This document shows, piece by piece, positions 36,801 through 46,653 of a DNA stretch of 64,000 nt (positions are counted from its first letter, which is position 1; each line of letters opens with the position of its first letter). Source of the DNA: Tachypleus tridentatus (lineage: Eukaryota > Arthropoda > Merostomata > Xiphosura > Limulidae); NCBI RefSeq assembly GCF_004210375.1, contig NC_134833.1:141166127-141230126 (forward strand), given 5' to 3'. The notes under the pieces were generated by a model. That model was not told where the DNA came from, ran no database searches, and was given only the letters and a program-made list of their open reading frames with translations. A program made the position numbers and the translations under genes.

Positions 36801-39800
36801 AACAACTGTTTTCTCGGTTTCGGCAGGTTACATTGTGACAACGTCAACATTACTAGTACCGCAGTGTGATACCCTTTCTATTGAAGACCGTGGTATCTAA
36901 AAAAAAAACGTTGTGAGTTCAAATGCGTTACACCCATCTTTGAGGACATGTTTGTTTGTCTCACACTCGTGGAACGTAAACATCTGTTTTCTGTCGCGCT
37001 CGACAAAAATATTTTAATTTTTTATTCATTTTCAGTATACTTGCATGTTCTTGTAGAGATGGTAAACGCTAAAGCTGAATGATTTTATGGCATAAAACTA
37101 TTTACGATGTAAAAGTTCTGTTGGTAAAATATTTTTATTGTTTTATTTTTCTAGTATCGCACAAAACTTAATGAACAGCAAAATGAAAGAATTGCACACC
37201 AGAGGGAGACTCTAGCAAAACGTCAGGAAGATATTTCAGGAATGGACCAACGAATTGCCGAATTACAGCAACGTCTCCACCGGAAGCGGATGTTGAACCA
37301 ACAGATGTCTAACAAGATTCATGCCGCTAATGTGGCCAAGCAAGCGTATATACGAACTGGTTCAACGAAGGTACACCCACGAACCTCCAATACCAAAATC
37401 GTTGCCGTGGAACCTCTAAAACAAGCATCCGTAGAACCAGAAAGGGTTCAAGACGACTTAGACGCTCCGTTAGGGGGCGTAAAAGGCATCCAAGAACTGA
37501 GTGAGTTTGCCAACAATAAAAATGATCCAAAGTACCAAACACTGCCATACAATACCAAGTTCACCGTAAAAAATTGGAAAGATGACACCAGCTCTGAAGA
37601 GAATGGAGAAGAGAGTGTCACAGCTTCTCCTAACACTAAGCAGCAGCAAGCCATGAAACCCACTTTGATCCCTCCACCTTCTGGGAAACTCTCCCCTCTT
37701 CCTCTTCACGCTAGCCTAAGGCCTAACGATTTTATTCCCAGTACACTTTCTGTTTCTACAGGACGTCTTAGTAGTAATGTCATACCGCAAGGACAGCCCG
37801 GCTGTAACAATGTAAGTAAATTATTCTTTTTGTAAGTGATTTTGCAAAACGGTAAAGCATGTCTAGAATATCATTTAAAGCAATTTTTCTTTGTATTTAA
37901 ATGTTAGATTTGAAATGAAATGCCACATCTGTAAAATCTCTTAGTAAAGAGAAATGCATATGGTGATGTGTTAAAGGAGATAATAGCCCGCTGGATTTTC
38001 GATGACAAAGCAGCAAATATTGTTTTCATACTGCCGTCCCTAATTTTGAACTACTGACCAGAGGAAATGCAGCCTAGTCAGCAGTGCTTGACCATTCATG
38101 TCAATAGATAGAATCCCACTCTTATAATCTATCCACAGTTTCAAATGAGGAAAATATTTTCTAGTAAGTACGCGTTCGAATCTCGCTTACTAGATCCGAA
38201 ATCCAGAGCTCTGTTACAGGGCCATCTTGCGCCCCAGTTAGTTAAATTTTTCACAAAATTTAAACGTTTTTCGAGATTACATCTGTTTTAGAAAATGTAT
38301 TTTTGTAGTATACTAGCAGAAAAACAATGTGCATAATTAATTCCCTCTTTTCGAAATCAAAATATCTACTGGATGTGTGTAAAACAGTGTTGTTATAAAG
38401 AAGAAACCGCAGCTGTAATGTTCAGTATTCTGTTTTACAAATGTAATGTATCTCCTGCCTTTCGCTACAAAATAGGCTTAACTTTAGAAAAATGTTTCAC
38501 CGCAAAGAACTTGGACTATAATCTTTTATTAGATTTAGTATGTCACAAAAAAAAATATTTTTCGCGAAGTATGATGATAGGAAATCCGACTAACATTTCG
38601 TTTTAATGAGGCAATTCTGATTTTTTTTTTTTCGTTTTCAGTTTGCTTGTTTTCTAGAGTAAAACTGCGCGACAGATTTGTGTATCTGGCGCAAAGATCG
38701 AATTCGAATTTTACAGTTTAAGACCTCTAGTTTACCACTGGCACACCTAGTAGGCTTTTTTTTGTGTGTGTGAAATTGTTTGTTTTGAATTTCGCGCAAA
38801 ACTACTCGAAGGCTATTTGCGCTAGCCGTCCCTAATTTAGCAGTGTAATACTAAAGGGAAAGCAGCTAGCCATCACCACCCACTGCCAACTCTTGGGCTG
38901 CTCTTTTATCAACAAATTGTGGGATTGATCGCACATTATAACGCCTCCACGGCGATCATGTTTGGTGTGACGGGGATTCGAACCCGCGAACCTCAGATTA
39001 CGAGTCGAACGTCTTAACCCACCTGGCGATGCCGGGCCTTTGTGAAATAGAGGAGTTCAGAAATATTGTAATTCTTTATTTTTTTTAATTTACTAGTAAG
39101 TATACACGAGAACATTGTAAACTAACTATGTAAGACCAAACGTCTACAGATTTACAACTCTAAATTCAGTGGTTCAATTCCCTTCGGTGGACAACGGAGA
39201 GAGTTCGATGTGGCTTTGCTATAAGAAACACAGAAATGAAACCTTGCTAATAATATTGAATTATTGTTTACAAAACAAAATCCATTTTTAAATTACGGTT
39301 TCATATAACGTTATCTTTAACACTGGTTACCATCTTATCGCTAGTGTGTGTGTGTGTGTATGTGTGTGTATTAATCAATTGCTGATTACTGTATCATTAC
39401 TGCAGTGTATCAGTGTTAACGAATGGAGATTTCTATTGTTACTACAGTGTGTCAGTGTTAAACAATTGAGATTTCTATTGTTACTACAGTGTGTCAATGT
39501 TAATTAATTGAGATTTTTATTGTTACTACAGTGTGTCAATGTTAATTAATTGAGATTTTTATTATTCCTACAGTGTGTCAGTGTTAAATAATTGAGATTT
39601 CTATTGTTACTACAGTGTGTCAGTGTTAAATAATTGAGATTTCTATTGTTACTACAGTGTGTCAATGTTAACTAATTGAGATTTTTATTATTCCTACAGT
39701 GTGTCAGTGTTAAATAATTGAGATTTCTATTGTTACTACAGTGTGTCAGTGTTAAATAATTGAGATTTCTATTGTTACTACAGTGTGTCAATGTTAACTA

Positions 39801-42800
39801 ATTGAGATTTTTATTGTTCCTACAGTGTGTCAGTGTTAAATAATTATGCCATTTCTGTTTCTAGTTAACAAGACCTCGCCTTGTTTCTGGAATAAAGTAT
39901 TTAATGTTCTTCTTCAGTACAATGTCTTAACACTTGTACTGTAGTTGAGCACACATTTCAGCTGAAATTGTTTAAAAAAGATATTGTCACTATATTGTTT
40001 TTGTTTCTCAATTACTATTTCTGTTATTCCAGTATAAAAGTATTGTTGCGTTTACAATTCTGTTGTTATGAGATCAATTTCTACTTTTAGCTTCCATATC
40101 TGACCAATATCAGGCCACCCCCGACTTTACCGAAACCAAAACCAACGACTCAAGGAAACCCCTCGAGGACAGATGTGAACCCTCTTCTACTGTCCCAGCC
40201 TTCTGCCTCTCGCGAGGGGGTTCAATCATCGACTAGTCCGAGACGTAATGGTTCCTCAGACAGTCATCCAGTTGTATCAGCACGAGAGATCAACTTGCCA
40301 ACTAATATCACTTCTACCATAAAACCTTCCCCTGCACCCAAACCTCCCATTCCAGTGAAGCCCGTTCCCCCACCCCGACAAACCCATCACCTGAGTGAAA
40401 ATGGATTTTCTTCTGAAAGAGGTTATGCGGAAACTTCCTTAGATTCAGTGAACTCGGCCATATCAATTCTAAAAGGTCCTGAAAAACAGACAAACAAGTG
40501 CACTAACGGATTCAGGTGCTGACATAATTTCGTGTTCAGTTTATTTTTCATAATCATAAGAAAACATTTGTAAAGAAATAACTTCCATCTGGATATAAAA
40601 GGGAAAGTAAAATCACGCAAATAAATATTAAATAGGTTTAACTTGCATTAGGTTTACTTTACACTTTGTTGTATTTTTCCACGTGACAGTGATGTCATTC
40701 GGATGACGTTTAAAAGGAATTATCGATATATATGTGCTTGAGACTTAATTTCATTCATAAAGTTACTATTATAGACTTATAAATGTGATATTAGTACTTA
40801 CTACAGTTCCTCGTAAAGACATTTACTGAAGTATAAAGAACATTTCCTTTTGCTAAGTTTCATATATGTAAATGTACCATGTGCACATAAATACGTTCAT
40901 GTTTTATGTACAACGCGCATTTAAATATATTTCTATTTTGCTTTCACAGCTACAGAGAACGTCTTCTGTATTATCGAATTGTAATGAGGTAAAGTGATTT
41001 GTTTTTGGTTCCCTAGAGGGAGCTCATTTTTCTCCAAATGTCGAATTCTAACAACTAACGGCCTCTAACGAAAGTGAATGTCTTCTGTGTGTATTAATTT
41101 ATGTTTCCATGTTAGAACACAGAATGTAGAAGTCAGCAGCATGATAAACGAATAAGTCAAACATGCTTATTGTTTATAAAGCCGTAACGTTTCGCAGGAA
41201 AAAAACAATGAAATCTGCACATTTTGATATTTTTCATATTATAAGTTGGTATTGTATGCTAAAGTGGAACGCATTTGGATGGTTAGTCTTATCATTTTAG
41301 CATATACTAATCGTTTAGAATTAACTAAACAATATGTAAACCTCTAATTTATACTCGTTTATCTGCCAGATACTTTCAATTAAAAGGTACATTATTTTCT
41401 GCACGAACGCCATCTATTGAATTGCCAAAAACTAATATATTTTTAAGAGTTTAGGATGAACTGTGAAGCAGTTAAACCTTTTATATATGTATATACATAT
41501 GCATAATTTTAGACGTAATTATTTATTTTAAGTTGTTTATTTGATATTATTAATATGTTTATTTTATTATGTCTCAGTTTTTGATTTAATCGTTATATTG
41601 TGCTTTTTTTGTGTGTTTTTTTAAGGATTTGCTATTAAGATTTTTGCTATTAAACGTAACGAATTCTCACCAAGCGAGACCTGTATACAAATAGCATCAA
41701 TAATACCGTCGCTAAGCCTAATGAAATGGCTACACTTACTTCTTTTAATATTATATACGCATATCCACGAAACTGATTTCAGTCTTTTTATTCGTATCAA
41801 AGTAAAGAAAAAGAATGTTACTGGTACAAGTTGACCGGCGTTGATGGTAATTTATTCAAATATTTAGTCGGTGAATATTGTCAGTACGAAAGTCGGAGAA
41901 GCTGTGCCTAATGGCTGATTTATTTAAACTAATTGAAAAGGAATACATACAAACATGTGACAATGGCAATTTCCCACCAGCGATTTCCTAACATCTGAAG
42001 TCTCTTTAATCCAGTAATTACTTTAAAACCTTATTATAACCTTAGAATACCGTATGGGTGCTTGCGCCATTAAGTGTGCTAAAGTTTAGTAATTCGTTTT
42101 AGAGGGCGCTAGTAGTGATAGACTTTTTACATAATGCTTCCTTCAGTAGAAGACTTTTAATTAAATTGTTCACATAAATTTATGTTCAAAGAAAATAAAT
42201 GAAAATAAATGTAAGCATTAAAGAGGTAAAAATAAGTTGGAACATTGTTATTTTGACTGCTAAATCACAACTAATAAAGACTTCTGAAGATGTTTTTAAA
42301 ACTGTATTCAGCGATATTGATTTTCCCAGGACGAAAACACCAGCATATTAATATGGTAGACTTATTAGTTTGTTGTTGTTTTTTATGGACTGGACATATT
42401 ACAAGCTATAATGGCGCGCTGAAGAAATGGGTGTTATTATGTGTACAGATTAAATAAGATTAGCATGGATTATTAATTTAAAAATCAAATTCTCAAGTTA
42501 TTATCTCTCTACAATAACTTCCTTGTAGTTGGAATATTTTGAGTTACAAGTGGAAACTGCTATAACGTATGTTGCTTTTGATCGGTCTCTGATACCTTTG
42601 TTTTCACGTGTTCCTCAAATGACAGATCAAGTTTGTGACGTCACGACAAAAACGTCGTGTGTTCTTTCACCTTACACGTTTGTCCTCACTTCCGATCAGT
42701 TGACCCAAGTCTAAAACAGAACAAAATATCAATAAAAACTTGTATTCTGTCTGATGTGCATTTTTTTCATTTTGAAGGAAATTATTTTATTTTGCATGTA

Positions 42801-45800
42801 GGTATATGGTACAACCAAAAGTCGTGCAACGTCATACTCAGAGAGTTGGTCAAGAAGCCCTTGACCAGTTTACCAAAGCGATGAACCACGTATATCGCCA
42901 TGAACATCCATCACGCACACCTCAATTCAAGTCTAGTGGTGTTAGGGACCACACTGGTGACTTGTCAGGTAGTAATATGGAGTATGAAGACAAGAGGGAG
43001 AAATTACCGATAAGACCCAAACCACTCACCATCAAGATCCCACCAAGTAGTGACCAGCCAAGGGTTAAAGGACAGCAGAGTGTATCCACCCAAAAACAAG
43101 TAACGGAGGGGACTAGTAGTGGGAGAATTTCCCCGAACCAAAGCGTCCATGTCAGCATAAACCGGCGTATTGCAATGCCACCAGCTTTCCTATTCCCTGA
43201 GAACCATCAGACCCCTACTGATCTTGGTGGACCCGCCCACATAGAAACACAAGATGGAAATGACGTCACAGACAGAGGAGTGCTGGAAACTGAGAATGTA
43301 ACTTCGAATTCCAAGCACCTAAACAAGAGTCCACCGAACCAAACGGATCATTTGGATCAATTTAATGGAAATGCTATTCTGGACTTAGAAAACGGTATAC
43401 GACCAGATGGAGACGGAGACTCGGTCAGCACGGACAATGGTCAAGCACATGTTTCTGGTAAGTTAAGTTTTATGGTCTTCTTTGTACTTACACTGTTCGT
43501 TATAGGTTCAGATTTTCAGGTGATTATTCTTTTCCCCCCAAAACAAATTGTAACTTTTCTCAATGTGCAGTGTATTGACAGTAGGTTGTGTGTAAGTGGG
43601 GCAACCTTGTACTAAATGGCCCGGCATGGCCAGGTGGTTAAAGCACTCGACTCGTAATCGGAAGATCGCAGGTTTGAATCGTCGTCACACCAAACATGTT
43701 CGCCCTTTCAGCCGTGGGGGTGTTATTATGTACGGTCAATTCATTGGTAAAAGAGTAGCCCAAGAGTTGGCGGTGGGTGGTGATGACTAGCTTCCCTCCA
43801 GTCTTTGCTAAATTAGGGACGGCTAGCGCAGATAGCCCTTGTGTAGCTTTGCGCCAAATTTAAAACAAACCTTGTACTAAAAATAAGTTGTTTTTTTTAT
43901 TTAGTAGTATGGTATATTGCTTTTAGCTGCACTCAGAGGGCAACTTCCTACTTGACTATTCTCCAAGGCAAGGAAGAAGCAGAAACTTAAAGGATAGCTA
44001 ATGGCGCGGTTTACCGAAATATTGAGATATTCGAAGTGTAGCATTTAACCATTCCTGGAATAGTAATAAATCTTGTGTGAATGTTAGTTTGTTTTGCTAA
44101 AAACCGCATATAAAAGTCAGACTCTTAAAATACTGCTCGATGTCGGTGTGCTTACTGAAGAAGATCATTTTTACATACCTTTTAGATCAACAAACCGAAG
44201 CACTTAACGAGACCAATGAAAGTGATCATTCGCACATGTACAACAGCGCCGCCTTACGGAGAGTTAAGAAAGGAAACTTGAAAACCAAAAATTCAACCAA
44301 AAACTCTCGGAGGGTCAGCTTTGATCCCCTAGCTTTGTTATTGGACGCCGCTCTTGAGGGGGAGCTAGAGCTCGTGAAGAAAACCACGAGAGAGGTAAAG
44401 TTACCGACTCTTGTTAATTTTTATATTAACAACAAAAATAATTAACGTAGTAACAATGTCTCAACAAAAACAGAATACGTCGTAAGACTAAGAAAATATA
44501 AAATAAATAGTATACTCTGTAGAAGGCATTAAAGGTAAAATGTTCTGTAGTTGTAAATGTTTTCATGTCTATTTTCTATCTTGTTTCTGAATTAGGTACC
44601 CGATGCTAGCGCCGCTAATGACGAAGGGATCACTGCTCTTCACAACGCTATTTGTGCAGGACATTTTGAAATTGTCAAATTTCTCGTGGAGTTTGGTTGT
44701 GACGTCAATGCTCAGGACAGTGATGGTTGGTGAGTGGTCAGTTCCCTCTTTCGTTGTCCATATGCATAATCCTTATTTTCGTAAGCTGCTACACGCCTAC
44801 CCTTTTTTTTAAGTTTTAAAACTTTCCTTTAAAATGTATGTCGGAGATAAGATGAATTCTACTTTCATTACTTGTATCTTCATAGGACTCCACTTCATTG
44901 CGCAGCCTCTTGCAACAACCAGCCAATGGTGAGATTTCTGGTTGAGCACGGCGCATGTGTATTTGCCAATACACTCAGTGACCACGACACCGCCGCCGAG
45001 AAATGCGAGGAAGACGAAGAGGGATATGATGGCTGCTCCGAGTTCCTCTACAGTAGGTTTAATTTTTTATCCATTACTTGATGTATGTTTTCTTATTCTA
45101 GTCAGTACAAATTAAACTGAATTAAAATATTCTACGATTTTCCAGTTTCTTACCAGTGGCATTCATCAACAAACATGATCTATTTTGTGGAAGTAAACCA
45201 TATGATCAGGAATTGAAAGTGTGATATTACGGATTTTGTTGCGTGCAGTTGCTTAAACAGCGTTATTAGTTTGGAATCATTATCCTTGCGGAGTACTACA
45301 CCAGGACAGCAAGTCAATGGCACATTGTTTAAAATGAATGTCACCTAAATGGACCATTTGGTCAAATTTGTGGCCATCAGTCGCGAAGACAGATAACACG
45401 CGATTCTGTTAAGCACGTGGTATCTAACATGTGAAGAAACGTATTTCGTTTTGTTCTCTACAGTTTATGGATTTATACAGTTGAAAGGCCTATTGACGCA
45501 TTATAAACCAACAAATTTGAGGCTACTTTTATAATTATTGTTATGTGTGAGTGTTTTTTCGGAGATTAAAGTTTTCAATCGGGATGTCGATTCGACGCTG
45601 AGTTACACATTCGGTTGAATTAGCACTTTAAAATTATTATATTAAAATATTTCAGGATTGTGATCCTAGATGGCGCTTTGAAGAGTTGTTTGACTGTTTA
45701 TGGCCTACCCCAGCTTGGATTATAAATGCATTTTCATTATTGCTTCTTTTTCTTATCCTATTTTTCTCCATCACTGTATAAAAAACAAAAAACAAAACAT

Positions 45801-46653
45801 ATTTATAAATAGTAATCATAGTTTATGCTGATTTTCACTTATCAATTACATTTTTTTTTGTAGGTGTTCAAGAAAAACTCGGTATCTTAAATGGTGGCGC
45901 TGTATACGCAGTGTATGATTACGAAGCTCAGAATCAAGATGAATTGTCTTTTAAAGATGGCGATATGATCGTGGTACTGAGGAAAGGAGACGAACAAGAG
46001 AGAGACTGGTGGTGGGCTCGTCTTAAAGACAGAGAAGGTTATATTCCCAGAAATCTAGTTGGTGTAAGTGGTATATTTTATTATTCTCAAATTTTGCTGT
46101 CACTTTATCAGTAAAACGGGTAATCCACCGCTAAGTAGGCTTAGCAGTATAAAAAGTTTTATTTCGTCAGTGTAGTGTATAATAAATATAATAAGAAGTT
46201 ACTTCTGGTAACGAATATGTAAAGTTGCACTTTCAGGACTCTTTTGTTACACAACATCTCTTTTGATGTTGTAGTTTAATTATAAATATATTTATTATAT
46301 TAACAAGTAGGTGAACGTAGTATATGAAAACATTAATACAGTTAGTGATTGTATACTTTTAACACATGAACTTTAATAGAAATACACAAAAGGGAAGAAA
46401 GAAAGTAACTAAGATAATTTTAGCTTTATCGTAATATATTATGGTAAATATTACTGATGTCTCTTCAGTATGCTGTAATTATGATATACGTACGTGAAAT
46501 TTTCCCAAAGCACTATCACTCTTTGCATTTTTTATGATGTATTTATAATCGAATTGTAAGTATGTAATTAACATAACTGTATTTTAAAATAATCTAATGA
46601 TGTATTTTCCTTTTCAGCTTTACCCAAGAGTGACGAAGAAACGTGATTCCTAG
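24536..46653 (+). CDS. ASPP: ASPP-family protein (TP53BP2/PPP1R13B-like), 10 exons, 5' end missing
   Basis: Exons: 24536-24815, 31710-31906, 37155-37811, 40091-40515, 42802-43457, 44186-44394, 44596-44729, 44886-45052, 45864-46063, 46618-46653. Together they give 2961 nt, or 986 residues and a TAG stop. Every junction is GT-AG and phase-consistent. Residues about 10-220 are Gln/Glu/Lys-rich coiled coil, 220-780 are low-complexity with a proline-rich stretch (456-474), 781-784 are RVSF, about 785-910 are ankyrin repeats, and 921-980 are an SH3 domain (ALYDY-like YDY at 926-928, WWW at 957-959). Family knowledge: vertebrate ASPP1/2 bind PP1 through RVxF, and p53-family proteins and other partners through ANK-SH3; they act in apoptosis and in cell polarity at junctions. 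The order and C-terminal end match ASPP1/2. The first exon opens inside the coiled coil, so the ubiquitin-like N-terminus must come from exons not seen here. A canonical RVxF argues against an iASPP-like docking site. The ASPP identity is firm; the exact orthologue is not resolved. Confidence 0.93.
25553..25850 (+). mobile_element. Composite SINE: unusual head on a family A body
   Basis: About 110 bases (starting agtttcaagattaatagttt, including aacatgaatgttctgtgttg and ctacacgtctggttgtgttc) precede a family A body that begins at atcaaacttgctcgccc. The same head and body recur at 28356-28650 with different downstream flanks. The tRNA head is absent. Confidence 0.75.
26461..26595. repeat. Tandem duplication of about 60 bp
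   Basis: Units share ttagggtaaacatgaaacga, tgggtgaataatacagtcaa and catggggttact; about 2.2 diverged copies. Confidence 0.7.
27155..27525. repeat. Degenerate tandem repeat of about 100 bp, 4 copies
   Basis: Blocks such as ggtaaacttaccacag, tgatttctaacggtaattct and ctcaatatcaaa recur in order at about 100-bp spacing with many changes. Confidence 0.65.
27913..28188 (+). mobile_element. SINE family A in ASPP intron 1
   Basis: Plus-strand full copy with box B gcgggttcgaatccctg. It is flanked by ttaaataaa at 27903-27911 and 28191-28199, a likely short target duplication. Confidence 0.88.
28356..28650 (+). mobile_element. Composite SINE, second copy
   Basis: Same 110-base non-tRNA head as at 25553 (agtttcaagattaatagttt, aacatgaatgttctgtgttg) joined to a family A body at the same point. 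Both copies start within the same few bases, so the composite was mobilised as a unit or duplicated. Confidence 0.75.
29766..29888 (-). mobile_element. SINE family D nested in the mariner relic
   Basis: Minus-strand copy: tail aattaagcgcaaagctacac, box B region cacgggtatcgaaatc, head gcgctgtgccactggg. It is flanked by tgaatatatat (29753-29763) and tgaatataaat (29889-29899), a near-perfect target duplication. Confidence 0.8.
29990..30195 (+). pseudogene. Mariner-like transposase, catalytic-core fragment
   Basis: The plus-strand frame encodes [18 protein letters not shown] and [15 protein letters not shown]. These match the (F)P.RWIGR.gPi.WP.RSPDLtplDFfLWG block of mariner-type transposases. 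The expected catalytic Asp of QQDGAP is altered or shifted (NRMEDH), so it is inactive. The frame stops in the SINE at 30196. Confidence 0.75.
30196..30307 (-). mobile_element. SINE family B splitting the transposase
   Basis: Minus-strand copy: tail ttataacaaagccacatcgg, box B gggattcgaacccctga, anticodon arm gttgtaaatccgtagg, head ccgctgtactagcgggtgac. The transposase continues on the far side. Confidence 0.8.
30312..30478 (+). pseudogene. Mariner-like transposase, C-terminal fragment
   Basis: After the SINE the frame resumes with [20 protein letters not shown] and ends [14 protein letters not shown] and a stop, the usual C-terminal helices of mariner-like transposases. Confidence 0.72.
30900..31075 (-). 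mobile_element. SINE group C
   Basis: Body block ttgactgtcacttttataac plus gcacccacggct as in family A, but the head reads aggtccgaaatccagagctc and cactagaggccc, as in the 38028 copy. Confidence 0.6.
31710..31906 (+). CDS. ASPP: ASPP exon b: coiled coil continued
   Basis: The acceptor is ctctttgcgcag and the donor is gtgagt. Two bases complete Gly-94, followed by residues 95-159. The peptide includes [19 protein letters not shown], a heptad-rich segment that aligns with the ASPP coiled coil. The preceding intron is 6.9 kb and holds SINEs and a mariner-like relic. Confidence 0.92.
32058..32310 (+). mobile_element. SINE family A in ASPP intron 2
   Basis: Plus-strand diverged copy: ccaaaatggcgaggttgttt head, tttcagccgtggagcgtaat, tagcgatgggtggtgattag and tgtagttttgcgcgaaattc. 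Confidence 0.8.
32783..33020 (+). mobile_element. SINE family A, 5' truncated
   Basis: Starts inside the head (gactcgcaaactgagggtcg), has box B aggttcaaatcccc, the full body with a small deletion before tgccttccctctag, and the tail tgcgcgcaatttcaaaa. Confidence 0.82.
33719..34189 (-). pseudogene. hAT transposase C-terminal dimerisation domain
   Basis: A frame broken from the previous segment continues with [20 protein letters not shown], then [20 protein letters not shown] and [19 protein letters not shown]. This is the hAT C-terminal domain pattern (fg.tY.CEs.FS.m..iKsk.R..Lt..hL...lr.a). A frameshift near 34190-34290 separates the halves, so it is a relic. Confidence 0.8.
34288..34908 (-). 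pseudogene. hAT transposase (ZBED5/GTF2IRD2-like), central part
   Basis: The minus-strand frame includes [20 protein letters not shown] and [15 protein letters not shown], then [15 protein letters not shown] and [13 protein letters not shown]. These are the hAT catalytic-region blocks (TDGAPAM, HC.IHRE.La, RWLSRG.VL.R..eL, LN..LQGk) found in ZBED5-type transposases and the host proteins derived from them. RRLST replaces RWLSR, which would remove a conserved Trp. The N-terminal BED finger is absent. Confidence 0.8.
34924..35952 (+). pseudogene. Tc1-like transposase, degraded
   Basis: Starts at an ATG encoding MPRPKK, then many stops and shifts. Recognisable pieces are [20 protein letters not shown] (first catalytic Asp region), [18 protein letters not shown] (from the DNDPKH block) and [12 protein letters not shown] (from SPDLNPIENLW, the final catalytic Glu region), ending in [12 protein letters not shown]. 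The order is that of a DDE Tc1 transposase. It is not functional. Confidence 0.78.
36420..36650. repeat. Degenerate tandem repeat of about 58 bp, 4 copies
   Basis: cgactgtatgtgttgtcttt, then catggttcatcataacaccc, recurs four times with drift. Confidence 0.75.
37155..37811 (+). CDS. ASPP: ASPP exon c: end of coiled coil and disordered region
   Basis: The acceptor is tttatttttctag and the donor is gtaagt; both ends are phase 0. It encodes residues 160-378. The first 60 residues ([19 protein letters not shown], then an [13 protein letters not shown] segment) finish the coiled coil. The rest is Ser/Pro/Thr-rich and carries a YQTLPY element resembling a short conserved QTLP element in vertebrate ASPP. 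The ATG at 37242 is internal, because the frame is open back to the acceptor. Confidence 0.92.
38028..38225 (-). mobile_element. SINE group C in ASPP intron 3
   Basis: Blocks tgccgtccctaattttgaac, aatcccactcttataat and tccgaaatccagagctctg match the 30900 and 8638 copies. Confidence 0.6.
38777..39040 (-). mobile_element. SINE family A in ASPP intron 3
   Basis: Full minus-strand copy from tgtttgttttgaatttcgcg to gatgccgggcct, flanked by tgtgaaat at 38769-38776 and 39041-39048. Confidence 0.88.
39145..39235 (+). mobile_element. SINE family B
   Basis: Plus-strand piece: acgtctacagatttacaact, box B-like gtggttcaattcccttcgg, tail atgtggctttgctataagaa. Confidence 0.65.
39341..39368. repeat. (GT)n microsatellite
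   Basis: Almost pure gt dinucleotides directly upstream of the 42-bp minisatellite. Confidence 0.85.
39400..39845. repeat. 42-bp minisatellite in ASPP intron 3, about 10 copies
   Basis: The unit tactacagtgtgtcagtgtta plus aataattgagatttctattg varies at a few positions (cagtgtt/caatgtt, aaataatt/attaatt/actaatt, ttacta/ttccta). The variants recur in order, suggesting a longer higher-order unit. Confidence 0.92.
40091..40515 (+). CDS. ASPP: ASPP exon d: proline-rich region and SILK motif
   Basis: The acceptor is ctacttttag. The proposed donor is CAG|gtgctg, which is weak but is the only choice that gives phase 2, as the next exon requires. It encodes residues 379-519 and two bases of 520. The [19 protein letters not shown] run (residues 456-474) is the ASPP proline-rich region. 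SILK, a consensus PP1 docking motif, lies at residues 503-506 (40463-40474). If the weak donor is wrong, the last few residues change. Confidence 0.86.
40516..42801 (+). other. ASPP intron 4, no repeat recognised
   Basis: AT-rich 2.3-kb intron without SINE, tandem array or transposase. The frame at 42529-42714 has no motif. Confidence 0.5.
42802..43457 (+). CDS. ASPP: ASPP exon e: central region
   Basis: The acceptor is ttttgcatgtag and the donor is gtaagt. One base completes residue 520, followed by 521-738 and one base of 739. The start ([20 protein letters not shown]) corresponds to the segment after the YS-MYTQQQ stretch of human ASPP2. The remainder is polar, disordered and poorly conserved, which is usual for this part of the family. 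Confidence 0.88.
43617..43869 (+). mobile_element. SINE family A, young copy in ASPP intron 5
   Basis: Intact head ggcccggcatggccaggtgg and a full body, flanked by a perfect 12-base duplication ccttgtactaaa at 43605-43616 and 43870-43881. It lies about 160 bp downstream of an exon donor, in the sense orientation. Confidence 0.93.
44186..44394 (+). CDS. ASPP: ASPP exon f: RVSF motif and first ankyrin repeat
   Basis: The acceptor is acataccttttag and the donor is gtaaag. It encodes residue 739 (split Asp) to 808. Basic residues precede RVSF (781-784; 44311-44322), the canonical RVxF PP1 docking site at the position of RVKF in human ASPP2. [18 protein letters not shown], the first ankyrin repeat, follows directly. 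Confidence 0.93.
44596..44729 (+). CDS. ASPP: ASPP exon g: ankyrin repeat 2
   Basis: The acceptor is tttctgaattag and the donor is gtgagt; the preceding intron is only 201 bp. It encodes residues 809-852 and two bases of Trp-853. [20 protein letters not shown] is a textbook ankyrin helix-turn-helix that is near-invariant in the ASPP family. Confidence 0.95.
44886..45052 (+). CDS. ASPP: ASPP exon h: ankyrin repeats 3-4
   Basis: The acceptor is gtatcttcatag and the donor is gtaggt; the preceding intron is 156 bp. It completes Trp-853 and encodes 854-908. [11 protein letters not shown] and the acidic [20 protein letters not shown] segment are diagnostic for ASPP proteins. Confidence 0.95.
45864..46063 (+). 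CDS. ASPP: ASPP exon i: SH3 domain
   Basis: The acceptor is tttttttttgtag and the donor is gtaagt. It encodes split Ser-909 to Gly-975. VQEKLGI links the ankyrin block to the SH3 fold: [13 protein letters not shown] (RT loop), DWWWARL and [12 protein letters not shown] tryptophan triplet and a REGYxPxNLxG end are typical of ASPP SH3 domains. Confidence 0.96.
46618..46653 (+). CDS. ASPP: ASPP terminal coding exon
   Basis: The acceptor is gtattttccttttcag, at phase 0. It encodes [11 protein letters not shown] and a TAG stop at 46651-46653. The family usually ends with GLYPRI and a short basic tail, so length and content fit. Confidence 0.92.
   Translation, partial: LYPRVTKKRDS

Noticed and set aside
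37327..37709. Three minus-strand frames of 71-79 residues opposite ASPP exon c
   Set aside because: Shadows of the real plus-strand exon, which has splice sites and family similarity.
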